Assembly (NCBI GenBank): GCA_050951465.1
Contig: JBMNJC010000010.1
Span: 62,001-126,000, forward strand
Reading direction: 5' to 3'
Origin: JAAZHD01 sp012510895
GTDB lineage: Bacteria > Bacillota > Clostridia > Caldicoprobacterales > DTU083
DNA: 64,000 nucleotides
Part shown: piece after piece, positions 9,813 to 18,278 of the stretch
Position numbering within the stretch: the stretch's first letter is position 1
Layout of the letters: the number at the start of each line of letters is the position of its first letter
Made by a program: the position numbers and the translations under genes
Notes under the pieces: generated by a model
Told to the model about the DNA's origin: nothing
The model's database searches: none
What the model saw: only the letters and a program-made list of their open reading frames with translations

Positions 9813-9846
9813 AAAATTTCATACAAGCCAAAATAGATGAAATTTT
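9813..9846. promoter_or_regulatory. Inverted repeat upstream of the WYL/cas operon (candidate operator)
   Basis: Perfect 10-base arms AAAATTTCAT (9813-9822) and ATGAAATTTT (9837-9846) with a 14-base spacer. They lie about 125 bases ahead of the WYL regulator gene, in a very AT-rich stretch that also holds a TATAAT at 9923. An operator for the adjacent WYL regulator is a reasonable inference, not a demonstrated fact. Confidence 0.45.
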
Positions 9847-9970
9847 TTGAAAATAATAGAGGAAAAAAATAAAAATTATCGAATTTTAAAATTAATTATG
9901 CTTCAAATATAAATAGTACACATATAATGTCACATTCATATGTTACCATATTAAATAAGGATGTGGTAAT

Positions 9971-10963
9971 TTGAGTAAGATAAGTCAAATCCTTAAACTT
10001 ATAGCCCTGCTGGAGACCAATTATCTAATATCAGGACGTGAATTAGCTGAAAGGTTGGAGACAAATCCCAGGAACATAAAATCATATATTGAAGATATAA
10101 GAAATGCAGGAATAGATGTAAGAGGTATCAGCGGTTGCAGAGGCGGATACTTTCTTGCATCATCAAGTTACTTAACACCGCCAAATCTGGAACCTGAAGA
10201 GTATTCAGCTCTCCTTCTGGCAGAAAAAGTTTTAACCCAGAAGAACGGGTTTGTTTTGGAAAATGAATTAAAAACCGCTATAGCTAAAATTAGATGGGCT
10301 GCGGGCGATACTGTTACCAGTATCGAACCTGAGGTACCTGAAGATTTTGTGTTTTCTTATGGGAAATCTGACAATTGCTTTGAAACAAAAGATATTTTTG
10401 AATTCATACAACATTCTATCGTTAACAGAAAGTGCTTGCATATAACCTATTATTCACCTGTTAATGATACTGTTACCAAAAGAGTTATACATCCGTACGG
10501 AATAATATACAGAGAGGGTTCATGGTATGTAGTGGCTTATTGCAGGTTAAGACAAGCCATTCGAACGTTTAAGATGGTTCGTATTCGCAGAATTGATCTT
10601 TTAAATGAGACATATCGATATCCGCCAGATTTCAGCATCAGAGATTATATGCGCAACAGCTTTGGTATATTCCAGGGTAAAACGTTTAAAATTGAAATTC
10701 GGTTTTTTCACCCTGCGTCTGTTTTTGTTAGCGAAAAAGTATGGATTGCAAATCAAAAAATCATGAACCTAAAAGATGGATCAATTATCTTTAAAGCCAG
10801 AGTCAATGGATTAATTGAAATAAAAAATTGGATAATGAGTTATGGGCATTTAGCACTGGTCAGAGAACCAAAAGAACTTGCAGACCTAGTCTATTCAGAA
10901 GCTAAACAAATAATAAAAGGTTACGAAAAAGAAAAGAGAGCGGGTGATCAAAATACATATTGA
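9971..10963 (+). CDS. WYL-domain HTH regulator of the cas operon
   Basis: Predicted cytoplasmic transcription regulator, 330 residues. An N-terminal winged HTH of the HTH_11/DeoR type spans residues 1-60 (ISGRELAERLETNPRNIKSY), and a WYL domain spans about 135-225 (GSWYVVAYCRLRQAIRTF), followed by a C-terminal WCX-like part. WYL domains bind nucleic acid or nucleotide ligands and such proteins often sit beside CRISPR loci. The start is TTG 9971 with AAGGA upstream. It overlaps cas6 by 20 bases, so it is the first gene of the cas transcript and likely auto-regulates it. From here to the end of the array the DNA is clearly more AT-rich than its neighbours. Confidence 0.88.
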   Translation: MSKISQILKLIALLETNYLISGRELAERLETNPRNIKSYIEDIRNAGIDVRGISGCRGGYFLASSSYLTPPNLEPEEYSALLLAEKVLTQKNGFVLENELKTAIAKIRWAAGDTVTSIEPEVPEDFVFSYGKSDNCFETKDIFEFIQHSIVNRKCLHITYYSPVNDTVTKRVIHPYGIIYREGSWYVVAYCRLRQAIRTFKMVRIRRIDLLNETYRYPPDFSIRDYMRNSFGIFQGKTFKIEIRFFHPASVFVSEKVWIANQKIMNLKDGSIIFKARVNGLIEIKNWIMSYGHLALVREPKELADLVYSEAKQIIKGYEKEKRAGDQNTY

Positions 10964-11687
10964 CATAACTCTAAAACTTCCGGAAAACGGAATTACACTT
11001 CCAATTCATTATAATTATCTTATGCAGGCAGCTATATACAAATCCATAAACGATGAACTGGCGGATTTCTTGCATTCAGAAGGGTACATAAGTGAAAAAC
11101 GGGTTTTTAGATTTTTTTCCTTTTCAAAATTGAAAGGCAAATACAATATCAATACAGAGCTGGGAACAATAACATTCTACGGCCCGGTTTGTTTCACAAT
11201 CAGTTCACCCATCGACAGGTTTTGTGAATCTTTGGTGAACACTTTGTTAACAAAAGGTTGTATCATCTTCAGGGACTATATATTGCCAATTAATAAAATA
11301 TCTCTCAGGAGATTGATGCCTAACGAAAATATAATTACGCTTAAAACACTTTCTCCCGTTGTGGTGTACAGTACATTTTTAAAACCTGATAACAAAAAAT
11401 ATACTTACTATTTTCGACCTGATGAACCTGAATTTCAAAATCTTGTTTATAAAAATCTGGTAAATAAGTACAAAGCTTTATACAACGAAGGTTTAGTTGA
11501 TGAGACTTTTAAAATTAAACCGTTTGGCAAAATTAGAATGCATATCATCAATTACAAAGGCTTTATCATCAAGGCACATTCCTGTAATTTTAATGTAACC
11601 GGTTCGAAAGAAACACTGCAATTGCTAATTGATTCCGGAATTGGCAGTAAAAACAGCCAGGGTTTTGGCTGTGTTGAAAGTATATAG
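10944..11687 (+). CDS. cas6: CRISPR pre-crRNA endoribonuclease Cas6
   Basis: Cuts the CRISPR transcript within each repeat to give crRNAs with an 8-base 5' handle. It has 247 residues, with tandem ferredoxin-like folds expected. The C-terminal glycine-rich loop is clear as GIGSKNSQGFGCVE (residues about 232-245), the hallmark of Cas6, and His residues near the N-terminal third are candidates for catalysis. The start is GTG 10944, inside the end of the WYL gene. It is followed by an unusual gap of about 390 bases before cas8b. The repeat end ATTGAAAC in the array fits the type I-B tag expected from this enzyme. Confidence 0.92.
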   Translation: MIKIHIDITLKLPENGITLPIHYNYLMQAAIYKSINDELADFLHSEGYISEKRVFRFFSFSKLKGKYNINTELGTITFYGPVCFTISSPIDRFCESLVNTLLTKGCIIFRDYILPINKISLRRLMPNENIITLKTLSPVVVYSTFLKPDNKKYTYYFRPDEPEFQNLVYKNLVNKYKALYNEGLVDETFKIKPFGKIRMHIINYKGFIIKAHSCNFNVTGSKETLQLLIDSGIGSKNSQGFGCVESI

Positions 11688-12077
11688 CGAAGAATACATA
11701 TTCTTCAGACAAGTGTTAAGATACATAAATATTGGTATAGACAACCGGAAGCTAGCAGATTTAACCTCTCAACTGCTTTAGACAAGCAGTCTAAATAAGG
11801 TAAGCAAAAGGAGGGAAGATCTAAATATGTATTCATAAAAAATATCAGCTGAAGTATAGTTTGGTTTATAAAACTTTTAAACTAGGGAGGTATTTCTCGT
11901 TACAGCTTATTAAAGAAGGTCTTGTAAGAAAAGAAGTTGAAAATTTTTACTTTTTAAGTAAGAACTTAGTTTTTTAATATGCACTTAGGATATATGCTGC
12001 TTAGTTTTGCTGAAAACAGAATAATTATAAAGCTGCTTATATTAGAAAGTGATAAATGTAGGAAGAGGGTGTAATTG
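11688..12077 (+). other. Cas6-cas8b spacer with hairpin and orphan reading frame
   Basis: This gap of about 390 bases breaks an otherwise tightly packed operon. It contains the palindrome at 11689, a hairpin ACTGCTT-TAGAC-AAGCAGT (11772-11790), and a strong AGGAGGG at about 11810 followed by an ATG whose frame stops after three codons. A second GGGAGG lies further on. One frame stays open for about 50 codons up to a TAA near 11978 and reads LQLIKEGLVRKEVENFYF without a standard start. It looks like the remains of a lost gene or a leader region. No family is recognised. Confidence 0.4.
11689..11706. promoter_or_regulatory. 18-base perfect palindrome after cas6
   Basis: GAAGAATA-CA-TATTCTTC, directly after the cas6 stop codon. 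The two-base centre makes a stable RNA hairpin unlikely and a dimeric protein-binding site more likely. The binder is unknown. Confidence 0.4.
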
Positions 12078-13616
12078 ATGGGGTTTCTGCAAGCCGTTTA
12101 TTCTCTTGGTTTAATGGCAAGTGAAGCATACAAAGATTCTACACTGGCTGATATCATTAATTTTTTGCAGCTTCCTTATCCTCTATCTGAAGAAGAAAAA
12201 GATAAGGTTTATGCTATAAGAGTGTGGCTTGATGCGGCTGATAATTATTATAAGGATGTACTTGACATAAAAGGCGTAGCGAATGTTGATAGAATTGAAT
12301 ATAAGGCCATTGGTGGTGAGGAAGTTAAAGAAGTAAATATTAAGGAACATTGCCTTTATCGTGAGCCCGTGGGAAGGAATGTTTCCTGGCGTTTTACACC
12401 TTTATATAAACTAGGCAGGGGCAGCAATAACTCTCATAAAGACCTGGTAGGAAAGAATGGGTATTGGCAAGGCGATGATAAGTGCCGATTTTATAAATTG
12501 TATCACAATCTTCTTATAGATTACGAGAAGGCGGGTTACTTTACTGAAGGAAGTGTTGACAGAATTATGGCAGATTTGGTGGCGCAAATTGATAAAATTG
12601 CTGCGTATTGGTCAGAAAGAAGAATTCCCTGTTTTTTGATTTTCGGGTTAAAAGCTACTGACAATTTCTTATATCCTGGAGAAATACCAGTTTTTATAAA
12701 CTATTTCAGGGAAAAACTTGCTTTGAATACATTGGATAATGCAAGTGATAAAAAAACAAAACATATAAGGTGTGGTTTATGCTCAAAAACTATGAAAGAG
12801 GTTGTAACACTAGATAAAGTATTTAAATTTGCTACCTTTGACAAGCCTGGATTTTTACCCGGAACAACAAGAGCAACTGAAATCAAAGAAAAAGTGTTTC
12901 CCGTATGTAAAACCTGTTATGAGACTTTATCAGCAGGTAAAGAAGAAATGGAAAATCGATTTGCTAATTTTAATACTATTCCTAATATCAACTTATATGT
13001 TATACCAGAGATAATTTCAGACAGGCAGGAATTCTTTCGTAGAGCGGCTGAGCACACTAAAAATTTTCTCAAAAACGGTGTTCGATATGAAAGACAACTT
13101 TTTAATCACTTATTAAAACAGAATGAAGGCATTGTTTTTCATTTTATGTTTGCTGAAATTAATCAGGCACAACTAATAATTCATTCTCTGGTTGAAGATG
13201 TTCCCCCAACACGTCTGCGACAATTGCAAGACATGTGGATTGAAACATGTCAAGCATATAGTTTTGACAATGATGTTAGTGATAAGAAATGTAGTTTGGA
13301 TACTGCTATATCACAAATTACAGCTGTATTGATATCTCTAGCTGGAATAAACGAACAAGAAAAGGATGACCAAGAAAAAAAGAAAGCTGAAATGATTGTC
13401 ATGAAAGAAAAAACTATTTATGTAATCAGTAGGCTATTAAATGGAGAGTCAGTAAGTGTGAATGAAATTAAAAAATTAATGGTATCACGATTCTCTAGAT
13501 TATTTAATGACCCCAATTGGTTAAACCCTTATGGAAAGGAGGAGATGTCCGGTCAACAAAAAGTTAAAGGAATGGCTGAAGTAATAGACTTCTTATACAG
13601 AGCAAACAGGAGGTGA
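12078..13616 (+). CDS. cas8b: Type I-B Cascade large subunit Cas8b (TM1802/Csh1-like)
   Basis: Large subunit of the type I-B interference complex, which recognises the PAM and the 5' end of the crRNA. It has 512 residues. A zinc-binding region is visible as CGLCSKT (residues about 234-240) and CKTC near 278, typical of Cas8b/Csh1. Family members are usually longer and include a C-terminal helical small-subunit segment. Here that segment is missing and is encoded by the next gene. The start is ATG 12078 (a TTG lies one codon earlier at 12075), after AAGAGGG. It is followed by cas11-like, cas7 and cas5. Confidence 0.85.
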   Translation: MGFLQAVYSLGLMASEAYKDSTLADIINFLQLPYPLSEEEKDKVYAIRVWLDAADNYYKDVLDIKGVANVDRIEYKAIGGEEVKEVNIKEHCLYREPVGRNVSWRFTPLYKLGRGSNNSHKDLVGKNGYWQGDDKCRFYKLYHNLLIDYEKAGYFTEGSVDRIMADLVAQIDKIAAYWSERRIPCFLIFGLKATDNFLYPGEIPVFINYFREKLALNTLDNASDKKTKHIRCGLCSKTMKEVVTLDKVFKFATFDKPGFLPGTTRATEIKEKVFPVCKTCYETLSAGKEEMENRFANFNTIPNINLYVIPEIISDRQEFFRRAAEHTKNFLKNGVRYERQLFNHLLKQNEGIVFHFMFAEINQAQLIIHSLVEDVPPTRLRQLQDMWIETCQAYSFDNDVSDKKCSLDTAISQITAVLISLAGINEQEKDDQEKKKAEMIVMKEKTIYVISRLLNGESVSVNEIKKLMVSRFSRLFNDPNWLNPYGKEEMSGQQKVKGMAEVIDFLYRANRR

Positions 13617-13621
13617 TTATT

Positions 13622-14026
13622 TTGACAATTGATTGGTTAAATGAATTCTCCGACCCATACTTAAAGTCATCTAATGGACAAGGTGTGTTTCTAAGTGGTG
13701 TTGTATTGGGTATGATAGCAAAAAATCAGGTTGAAGAAGGGGATAGTATCGATTCAGCACCAATGTTCAAACAAATTATGTTTGGTAAAATGCAACGACG
13801 AGATTTGCAAAGACATATAAGTCGTGTACCTGAGCTAATCAGAGTTTACGATATTCCTTACGGGAGATATCTTGAGCAGCTATCAGGTAAAGCAGGAGAA
13901 TTACTGCTTAAAGGATCATCAGAGTTAGGTGTAGACGGAAATTTTGCTTTCTCAGTCGCTTTTTTGAATGCTTATGAATATTTTTGGAAAATATTCGGAA
14001 AACCAGGAGAACAGGAATTGAAATAA
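13622..14026 (+). CDS. Separate Cascade small subunit (Cas11b-like)
   Basis: A 134-residue, mostly helical protein: FLSGVVLGMIAKNQ near residue 24, MQRRDLQRHISRVPELI near 60, and FAFSVAFLNAYEYFWKIFG at the end. It resembles the C-terminal domain of Csh1/TM1802-type Cas8b proteins, which in other type I-B systems is made by internal translation inside cas8b. The start is TTG 13622: the AGGAGG at 13608-13613 is correctly spaced for it and overlaps the only earlier GTG. It begins 5 bases after the cas8b stop and in a different frame, so it is an independent gene. Function is inferred from position and resemblance. Confidence 0.65.
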   Translation: MTIDWLNEFSDPYLKSSNGQGVFLSGVVLGMIAKNQVEEGDSIDSAPMFKQIMFGKMQRRDLQRHISRVPELIRVYDIPYGRYLEQLSGKAGELLLKGSSELGVDGNFAFSVAFLNAYEYFWKIFGKPGEQELK

Positions 14027-14049
14027 TAAAGAAAGGAGAGAAAATTTCT

Positions 14050-14958
14050 ATGGCCTTTACAAAAAGAAGAGAATATTTTTTTCTTTACAGTGTCAAGGAT
14101 GCTAACCCAAATGGCGATCCCCTTAATGCAAATCATCCAAGATATGATGCTGAAACAGGCAGGATGATAGTGTCAGATGTCCGTATAAAACGCACAATTA
14201 GAGATCAATGGTTAAGGGAGGGACTTCCTGTATTTGTAGACGGAGAAGCAAAAACCTTAAAGGCAAGGATCGAAGAGCTTAAAAACATGCTAAATGTAAA
14301 AACAAATGCGGAAGCAATACAAAACTGTATAGACACAAGGTTGTTTGGTGTCACATTTGCCCTTGATAAAGAATCCTTTTCCTGGACAGGCCCCGTTCAA
14401 TTTAAATGGGGACGTTCTCTACATAAGGCAAAAGCTGAACTGATTCAGGGTACGGCTGCTTTTGCCACAAAAGATGCAAGTGAGCAAAGGTCTTTTCGTA
14501 ATGAATATATTGTACCTTTTGTATTACTAGGAGTCTATGGCATTGCAAACCAGTATCCCTCCGTTGAAACAGGTGCTACTGATGATGATGTAGATAAGGT
14601 AGCTCCAGGCCTGTGGGATGGGACAGTTAATCTAATTACTCGAAGCAAAATAGGGCATGTGTCAAGATTGTTAATTGAAGTCGTTTACAATGAAGGATTC
14701 AAAGGAATTGCTGGTTCATTGGATGAAAGGGTTAATCTGCTAAATCCTGACGAATTGCCGTTTACTGCCGATGAGGAATTAGCCATTAGAACACCAAAAG
14801 ACTTTGTTGTGGATTTAGCTGGGATTAACCAACGTTTAAAGGAGCTAAAAGAAAATATAGATAAAATAAATATATGGTTCGATAATGAATTGCAGATAAA
14901 GGGGATCAACGAACTAAATTTAAATTTTGCCGATAAATTGGTGGAAAAAAAGAGGTGA
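14050..14958 (+). CDS. cas7: Cascade backbone protein Cas7 (Csh2)
   Basis: RNA-binding backbone of the type I-B effector; several copies coat the crRNA spacer. It has 302 residues. The Csh2 signature NPNGDPLNANHPR occurs near residue 20, followed by VSDVRIKRTIRDQWL. The frame is open upstream to 13984 inside the preceding gene, but ATG 14050 after AAAGGAGAG gives the expected N-terminus (RREYFFLYSVKDA). It ends 5 bases before cas5. Firm family call. Confidence 0.93.
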   Translation: MAFTKRREYFFLYSVKDANPNGDPLNANHPRYDAETGRMIVSDVRIKRTIRDQWLREGLPVFVDGEAKTLKARIEELKNMLNVKTNAEAIQNCIDTRLFGVTFALDKESFSWTGPVQFKWGRSLHKAKAELIQGTAAFATKDASEQRSFRNEYIVPFVLLGVYGIANQYPSVETGATDDDVDKVAPGLWDGTVNLITRSKIGHVSRLLIEVVYNEGFKGIAGSLDERVNLLNPDELPFTADEELAIRTPKDFVVDLAGINQRLKELKENIDKINIWFDNELQIKGINELNLNFADKLVEKKR

Positions 14959-14963
14959 CTTAA

Positions 14964-15680
14964 ATGTCTGTTGCCTTTGAAATAGCTGCACCAATAGCCA
15001 TGTTTCGCCGACCATACACCACTACTTCATCAGTGTCGTTTTCTGTGCCGCCGCCTACTGCTATTGCAGGTCTGTTAGGTGCTATTGTAGGTTTAAACAA
15101 TGGCAGCTATGAAGCAGGTTATTCTGCAAAATATTGGGAAGATTTGATGGGTACCAAAATTGCATTATCTATTTTAAATACAATATCATGGTATACAACT
15201 ACAATTAATTTTTGGAATCTAAAAGAACCTCAAAAAAGCCCTCATATAAGAGTAAAGCATCAATTTATCAGACAGCCTAGATACCGGATTTATGTTCACG
15301 GCGGCTTAGAAGACAGATTAAGATATCACTTGGAGAAGGGTACTTTCATTTATACCCCTTGTCTAGGAACAGCGTATGCTATTGCAGATATAGAGTATTT
15401 AGGGTATTTTCCTTTTATACCGGTTACTGAAAAAAAGATAGCTTTAGTAAGTGTAATGCCTTTACTCGATAATGAAAAAATCAAAATTGATATTTCTGTT
15501 ACAAAGTCAGTTTTCCGGGACACATTACCATTTTGTTTGTCAAATGAAAGACAGCTCCTTAAAACCATAAATACAATTTACACATCATCAGCTAAAGAAA
15601 AGATTTATTTGACTTCCTGGGAGGGATTAGATGTTACGGCTTACAGAGATGAATACATTGCTTGGTTCCCTGCTTGGTGA
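14964..15680 (+). CDS. cas5: Cascade subunit Cas5 (Cas5b/Csh-type)
   Basis: RRM-fold protein that caps the 5' handle of the crRNA in the type I-B complex. It has 238 residues. The Cas5 N-terminus is seen as FEIAAPIAMFRRPYTTTSS, followed by SVPPPTAIAGLLGAIVG near residue 27, a highly typical stretch. The start is ATG 14964, following AGAGGTG. The last 50 bases overlap the start of cas3, pointing to coupled translation. Confidence 0.92.
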   Translation: MSVAFEIAAPIAMFRRPYTTTSSVSFSVPPPTAIAGLLGAIVGLNNGSYEAGYSAKYWEDLMGTKIALSILNTISWYTTTINFWNLKEPQKSPHIRVKHQFIRQPRYRIYVHGGLEDRLRYHLEKGTFIYTPCLGTAYAIADIEYLGYFPFIPVTEKKIALVSVMPLLDNEKIKIDISVTKSVFRDTLPFCLSNERQLLKTINTIYTSSAKEKIYLTSWEGLDVTAYRDEYIAWFPAW

Positions 15681-17898
15681 AAAAAGAAGCCATCCTAAAA
15701 AGTTGCTTTTTACACATTTGCAAAATGTAACTAAACTTGCTGTCAAACTTGTTGCAAATCAAGGTATAGACATTGATGAACATTTGCTGTCAGCAATTAT
15801 GTTGACCCACGACATAGGAAAGGTTCATCCAAAGTTTCAAAAACATTTGGATGGAGTAGGTTCTGGTGTAAATCATGCTAAACCGTCTGCTTGGTTTACT
15901 TTTAGCATTACTGAAGACATATGGGCGGCAGAAATAATCTGCCGCCACCATACTGGTCTTCGTAACCTTGCCGACCTCATAGCCGATTGGGTCAATGATT
16001 ATAGTTTTGAAAAATGTATAAAAAGTTTGCTGCCTGATTGGCCGTTTGTAGTTAGTAGCGAGAAGTTTGAAAAATTACAGGATAAGCTGTTTGATCTACA
16101 ATATGAAATAACAATAGACCAATGGCACAAGGTAAAGATATTATATTCATTATTAATTTCAGCTGATAGGATGGATGCTATCGGAATTAACAGTATTCCG
16201 GGAAAAGGAATTCCTCCTTTTTCACAACCCAAATTACCTGTCCGTTCAGAAATAATTGACAATTGGCGCAAGGAAATTAAGAGTATATGTATTAATAAAG
16301 CAAAGGAAGTTAATAAACCAGGCGTATATACACTAACACTTCCAACCGGTGCGGGTAAAACTTTAACAGGTCTTTCGATTGCCTATGAATGGGCTAAGCG
16401 ATTTGGATCCAAGTCTATTATTTATAGTTTACCTTTTATCAGTATCGTAGAGCAAACTGCTTCTGTTGCAAAAGAAGTTTTTAATGTGGAAAATGTACAA
16501 GAAGACCACAGTCTTGCTTATGGAAAGGATATTAATGAGGATAATACTGACTATACAAAGGAAGCAATTGCTTGGAGCAAAATGTCTGCATTGTTTAGAT
16601 ACTGGCGTGAACCCGTAGTCTTGACTACTTTAGTCCATCTATGGGATGTCTTATTTAACCCTAAAGCCAACAGAGCCATGAATTATCATCGTTTAAGCAA
16701 TTCAATAATAATTTTGGATGAACCTCAAACAATTTCTCCACGTCTTTGGAAAGGATTTGGTAAGGTTTTGTCTTATATAAGTCAAAAATGCAATACTTAT
16801 TTTCTACTTATGACCGCAACACAACCACAAATCGTCTGTGAGCAAGAACTGGCACCATCAAACATATTCTTCCCATATAACAGGCACCAATATGAAATTA
16901 TAATGGAAATGAATAAAGCAGAAATCAAAAAAATAAACATAAATGAGCTTGTGCATATTTTAAAATATAGGTTGCCCATTCATGAACGCTCTGGTTTAGT
17001 GGTTGTAAATAGAAAGAAGGCAGCTATTGAAGCACACAAAGCTTTAGAAAGGCTTAACCTAGAAGCACCCATTCTATTATTAAGCGGTTGGGTAACACCA
17101 TATAGAAGACGCATAATCTTAAGGTATTTAAAATGGCTAGAGAAAAAAGGAATCCGGCATTATCTGGTTGCAACACAAGTGGTTGAGGCGGGAGTTGATT
17201 TGGATTTTGATTGGGTATTTAGGGATTTAGGACCTATTGATAGCATTATTCAAGTTGGAGGTAGATGTAACAGGCACTGTAATGAAAATTATGAAGGTAA
17301 GGTGTTGATTGCTGAGTTAACAGATAATAGAGGGCAACCTACTTGGCGAAACATATATGACGAAATAATGATTGATAAAACAAAAGAAGTATTGAAAAAG
17401 AACTCTAACTTTTCAGAACGTGAAGCAGGTAAAATTATCAGTGAGTATTACAAGAAAGTTCTTGAGGGATTAGCAAGTATTCCGATTTTTGAACGATTGT
17501 ATCAAGGCCAATGGGGAGAGTATACAAAATTAATTGATGATGAGGACACCAATAATGTTACAGTGTTTATAGAAGAAGACAGCAAGCTATTACCTATGAT
17601 GGAAAGGCTTGAGGAAACTGTTTGGTCACTAGAAGATAGGGACGAGCAGAAAAAGTTAATCCAAAAAGTTGTACAATATGCTATAGAAATACCCAAGGAT
17701 ATGATTAGCGTTTGCAGGTCATTTTGTGCACAAATATATACCGATGAAGAAGAACCAGTTTTTCGTCCTATTTTTGAAGGCAGAGCATGGCTTTTGCGAA
17801 AAGAAGCAATAAAGAAACAAGGTGGTTTGTATAGTCCTTTGCTTGGTTTCTTGCCACCTGAATCAAAAAGTATAGAAGAGTCTTCTTTGTTTTTATAA
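15631..17898 (+). CDS. cas3: CRISPR helicase-nuclease Cas3 (HD + DExH helicase)
   Basis: Recruited by Cascade to unwind and degrade invading DNA. It has 755 residues with all parts in place. The HD nuclease domain has H29, THDIGKVH with the HD pair at 60-61, and RHH at 105-107. The helicase has Walker A LPTGAGKT (237-244), motif II LDEPQ (363-364 are D and E), motif III MTATQP (394-), and motif VI QVGGRCNRH (541-549). The start is ATG 15631 behind GGGAGGG, inside cas5; an alternative ATG lies at 15649. It looks functional. A degraded relative of its helicase C-terminus lies 200 bases downstream. Confidence 0.95.
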   Translation: MLRLTEMNTLLGSLLGEKRSHPKKLLFTHLQNVTKLAVKLVANQGIDIDEHLLSAIMLTHDIGKVHPKFQKHLDGVGSGVNHAKPSAWFTFSITEDIWAAEIICRHHTGLRNLADLIADWVNDYSFEKCIKSLLPDWPFVVSSEKFEKLQDKLFDLQYEITIDQWHKVKILYSLLISADRMDAIGINSIPGKGIPPFSQPKLPVRSEIIDNWRKEIKSICINKAKEVNKPGVYTLTLPTGAGKTLTGLSIAYEWAKRFGSKSIIYSLPFISIVEQTASVAKEVFNVENVQEDHSLAYGKDINEDNTDYTKEAIAWSKMSALFRYWREPVVLTTLVHLWDVLFNPKANRAMNYHRLSNSIIILDEPQTISPRLWKGFGKVLSYISQKCNTYFLLMTATQPQIVCEQELAPSNIFFPYNRHQYEIIMEMNKAEIKKININELVHILKYRLPIHERSGLVVVNRKKAAIEAHKALERLNLEAPILLLSGWVTPYRRRIILRYLKWLEKKGIRHYLVATQVVEAGVDLDFDWVFRDLGPIDSIIQVGGRCNRHCNENYEGKVLIAELTDNRGQPTWRNIYDEIMIDKTKEVLKKNSNFSEREAGKIISEYYKKVLEGLASIPIFERLYQGQWGEYTKLIDDEDTNNVTVFIEEDSKLLPMMERLEETVWSLEDRDEQKKLIQKVVQYAIEIPKDMISVCRSFCAQIYTDEEEPVFRPIFEGRAWLLRKEAIKKQGGLYSPLLGFLPPESKSIEESSLFL

Positions 17899-17913
17899 AT
17901 AGTTCAGAATGTG

Positions 17914-18041
17914 CTGGGGATCGACGACATTGATATACAGCTAAAAAATTACTATCTCAATGCATTGATAAAACTGCTTTGTCTGTATATAGGGTTTCTT
18001 GATAATCTGAGATTAACAAAGAAAACCTATTTCTATTTTTA
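17914..18041 (+). promoter_or_regulatory. Decayed second copy of the CRISPR leader
   Basis: This stretch shares CTGGGGATCGACGACATTGA (from 17914) exactly with the functional leader at about 20098. It also shares AGGGTTTCTTGATAATCT, the GATTAA element, and an AACCTATTT block with a weaker inverted repeat. It runs straight into a defective repeat at 18042. The order and spacing match the main leader, so it is a vestigial leader. Confidence 0.8.
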
Positions 18042-18070
18042 GTTCTTAGATTACCTATAAGGATTGAAAC
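18042..18070 (+). repeat. Single orphan CRISPR repeat between cas3 and cas4
   Basis: GTTCTTAGATTACC followed by TATAAGGATTGAAAC: 29 bases instead of 30, with one A lost and the TATAAGG variant also found at the old end of the main array. No second repeat follows, so this is a relic of a former array. Confidence 0.88.
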
Positions 18071-18098
18071 ATGGTAATTTTGATGGTAAAAAAAATGA

Positions 18099-18254
18099 AT
18101 CAGATCGTTCCAAGAATACCCTTTTGCTATAGCAACTCAAGTGGTTAAAGTATCTCTGGACATAGACTTTGATTGGCTATTTACTGAGTGCGCTCCCCAT
18201 GATGCAATTGCACAGCGTGCAGGCAGGATTAACAGGTATCGTGATCCCAGTTGA
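18099..18254 (+). pseudogene. Remnant of a second cas3 gene (helicase motifs V-VI)
   Basis: An open frame of about 50 codons translates to a piece that includes ATQVV, DIDFDWLF and IAQRAGRINRYRDPS, then a stop at 18254. These match Cas3 helicase motifs V and VI. The intact cas3 has ATQVVEAGVDLDFDWVF and IIQVGGRCNRH at the equivalent place, so the remnant comes from a clearly different cas3 (QRAGRINR), not from a recent duplication. There is no start or upstream helicase. It lies directly after the orphan repeat. Confidence 0.75.
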
Positions 18255-18278
18255 TTTAAAATTAAGAGGATGGTTAAA

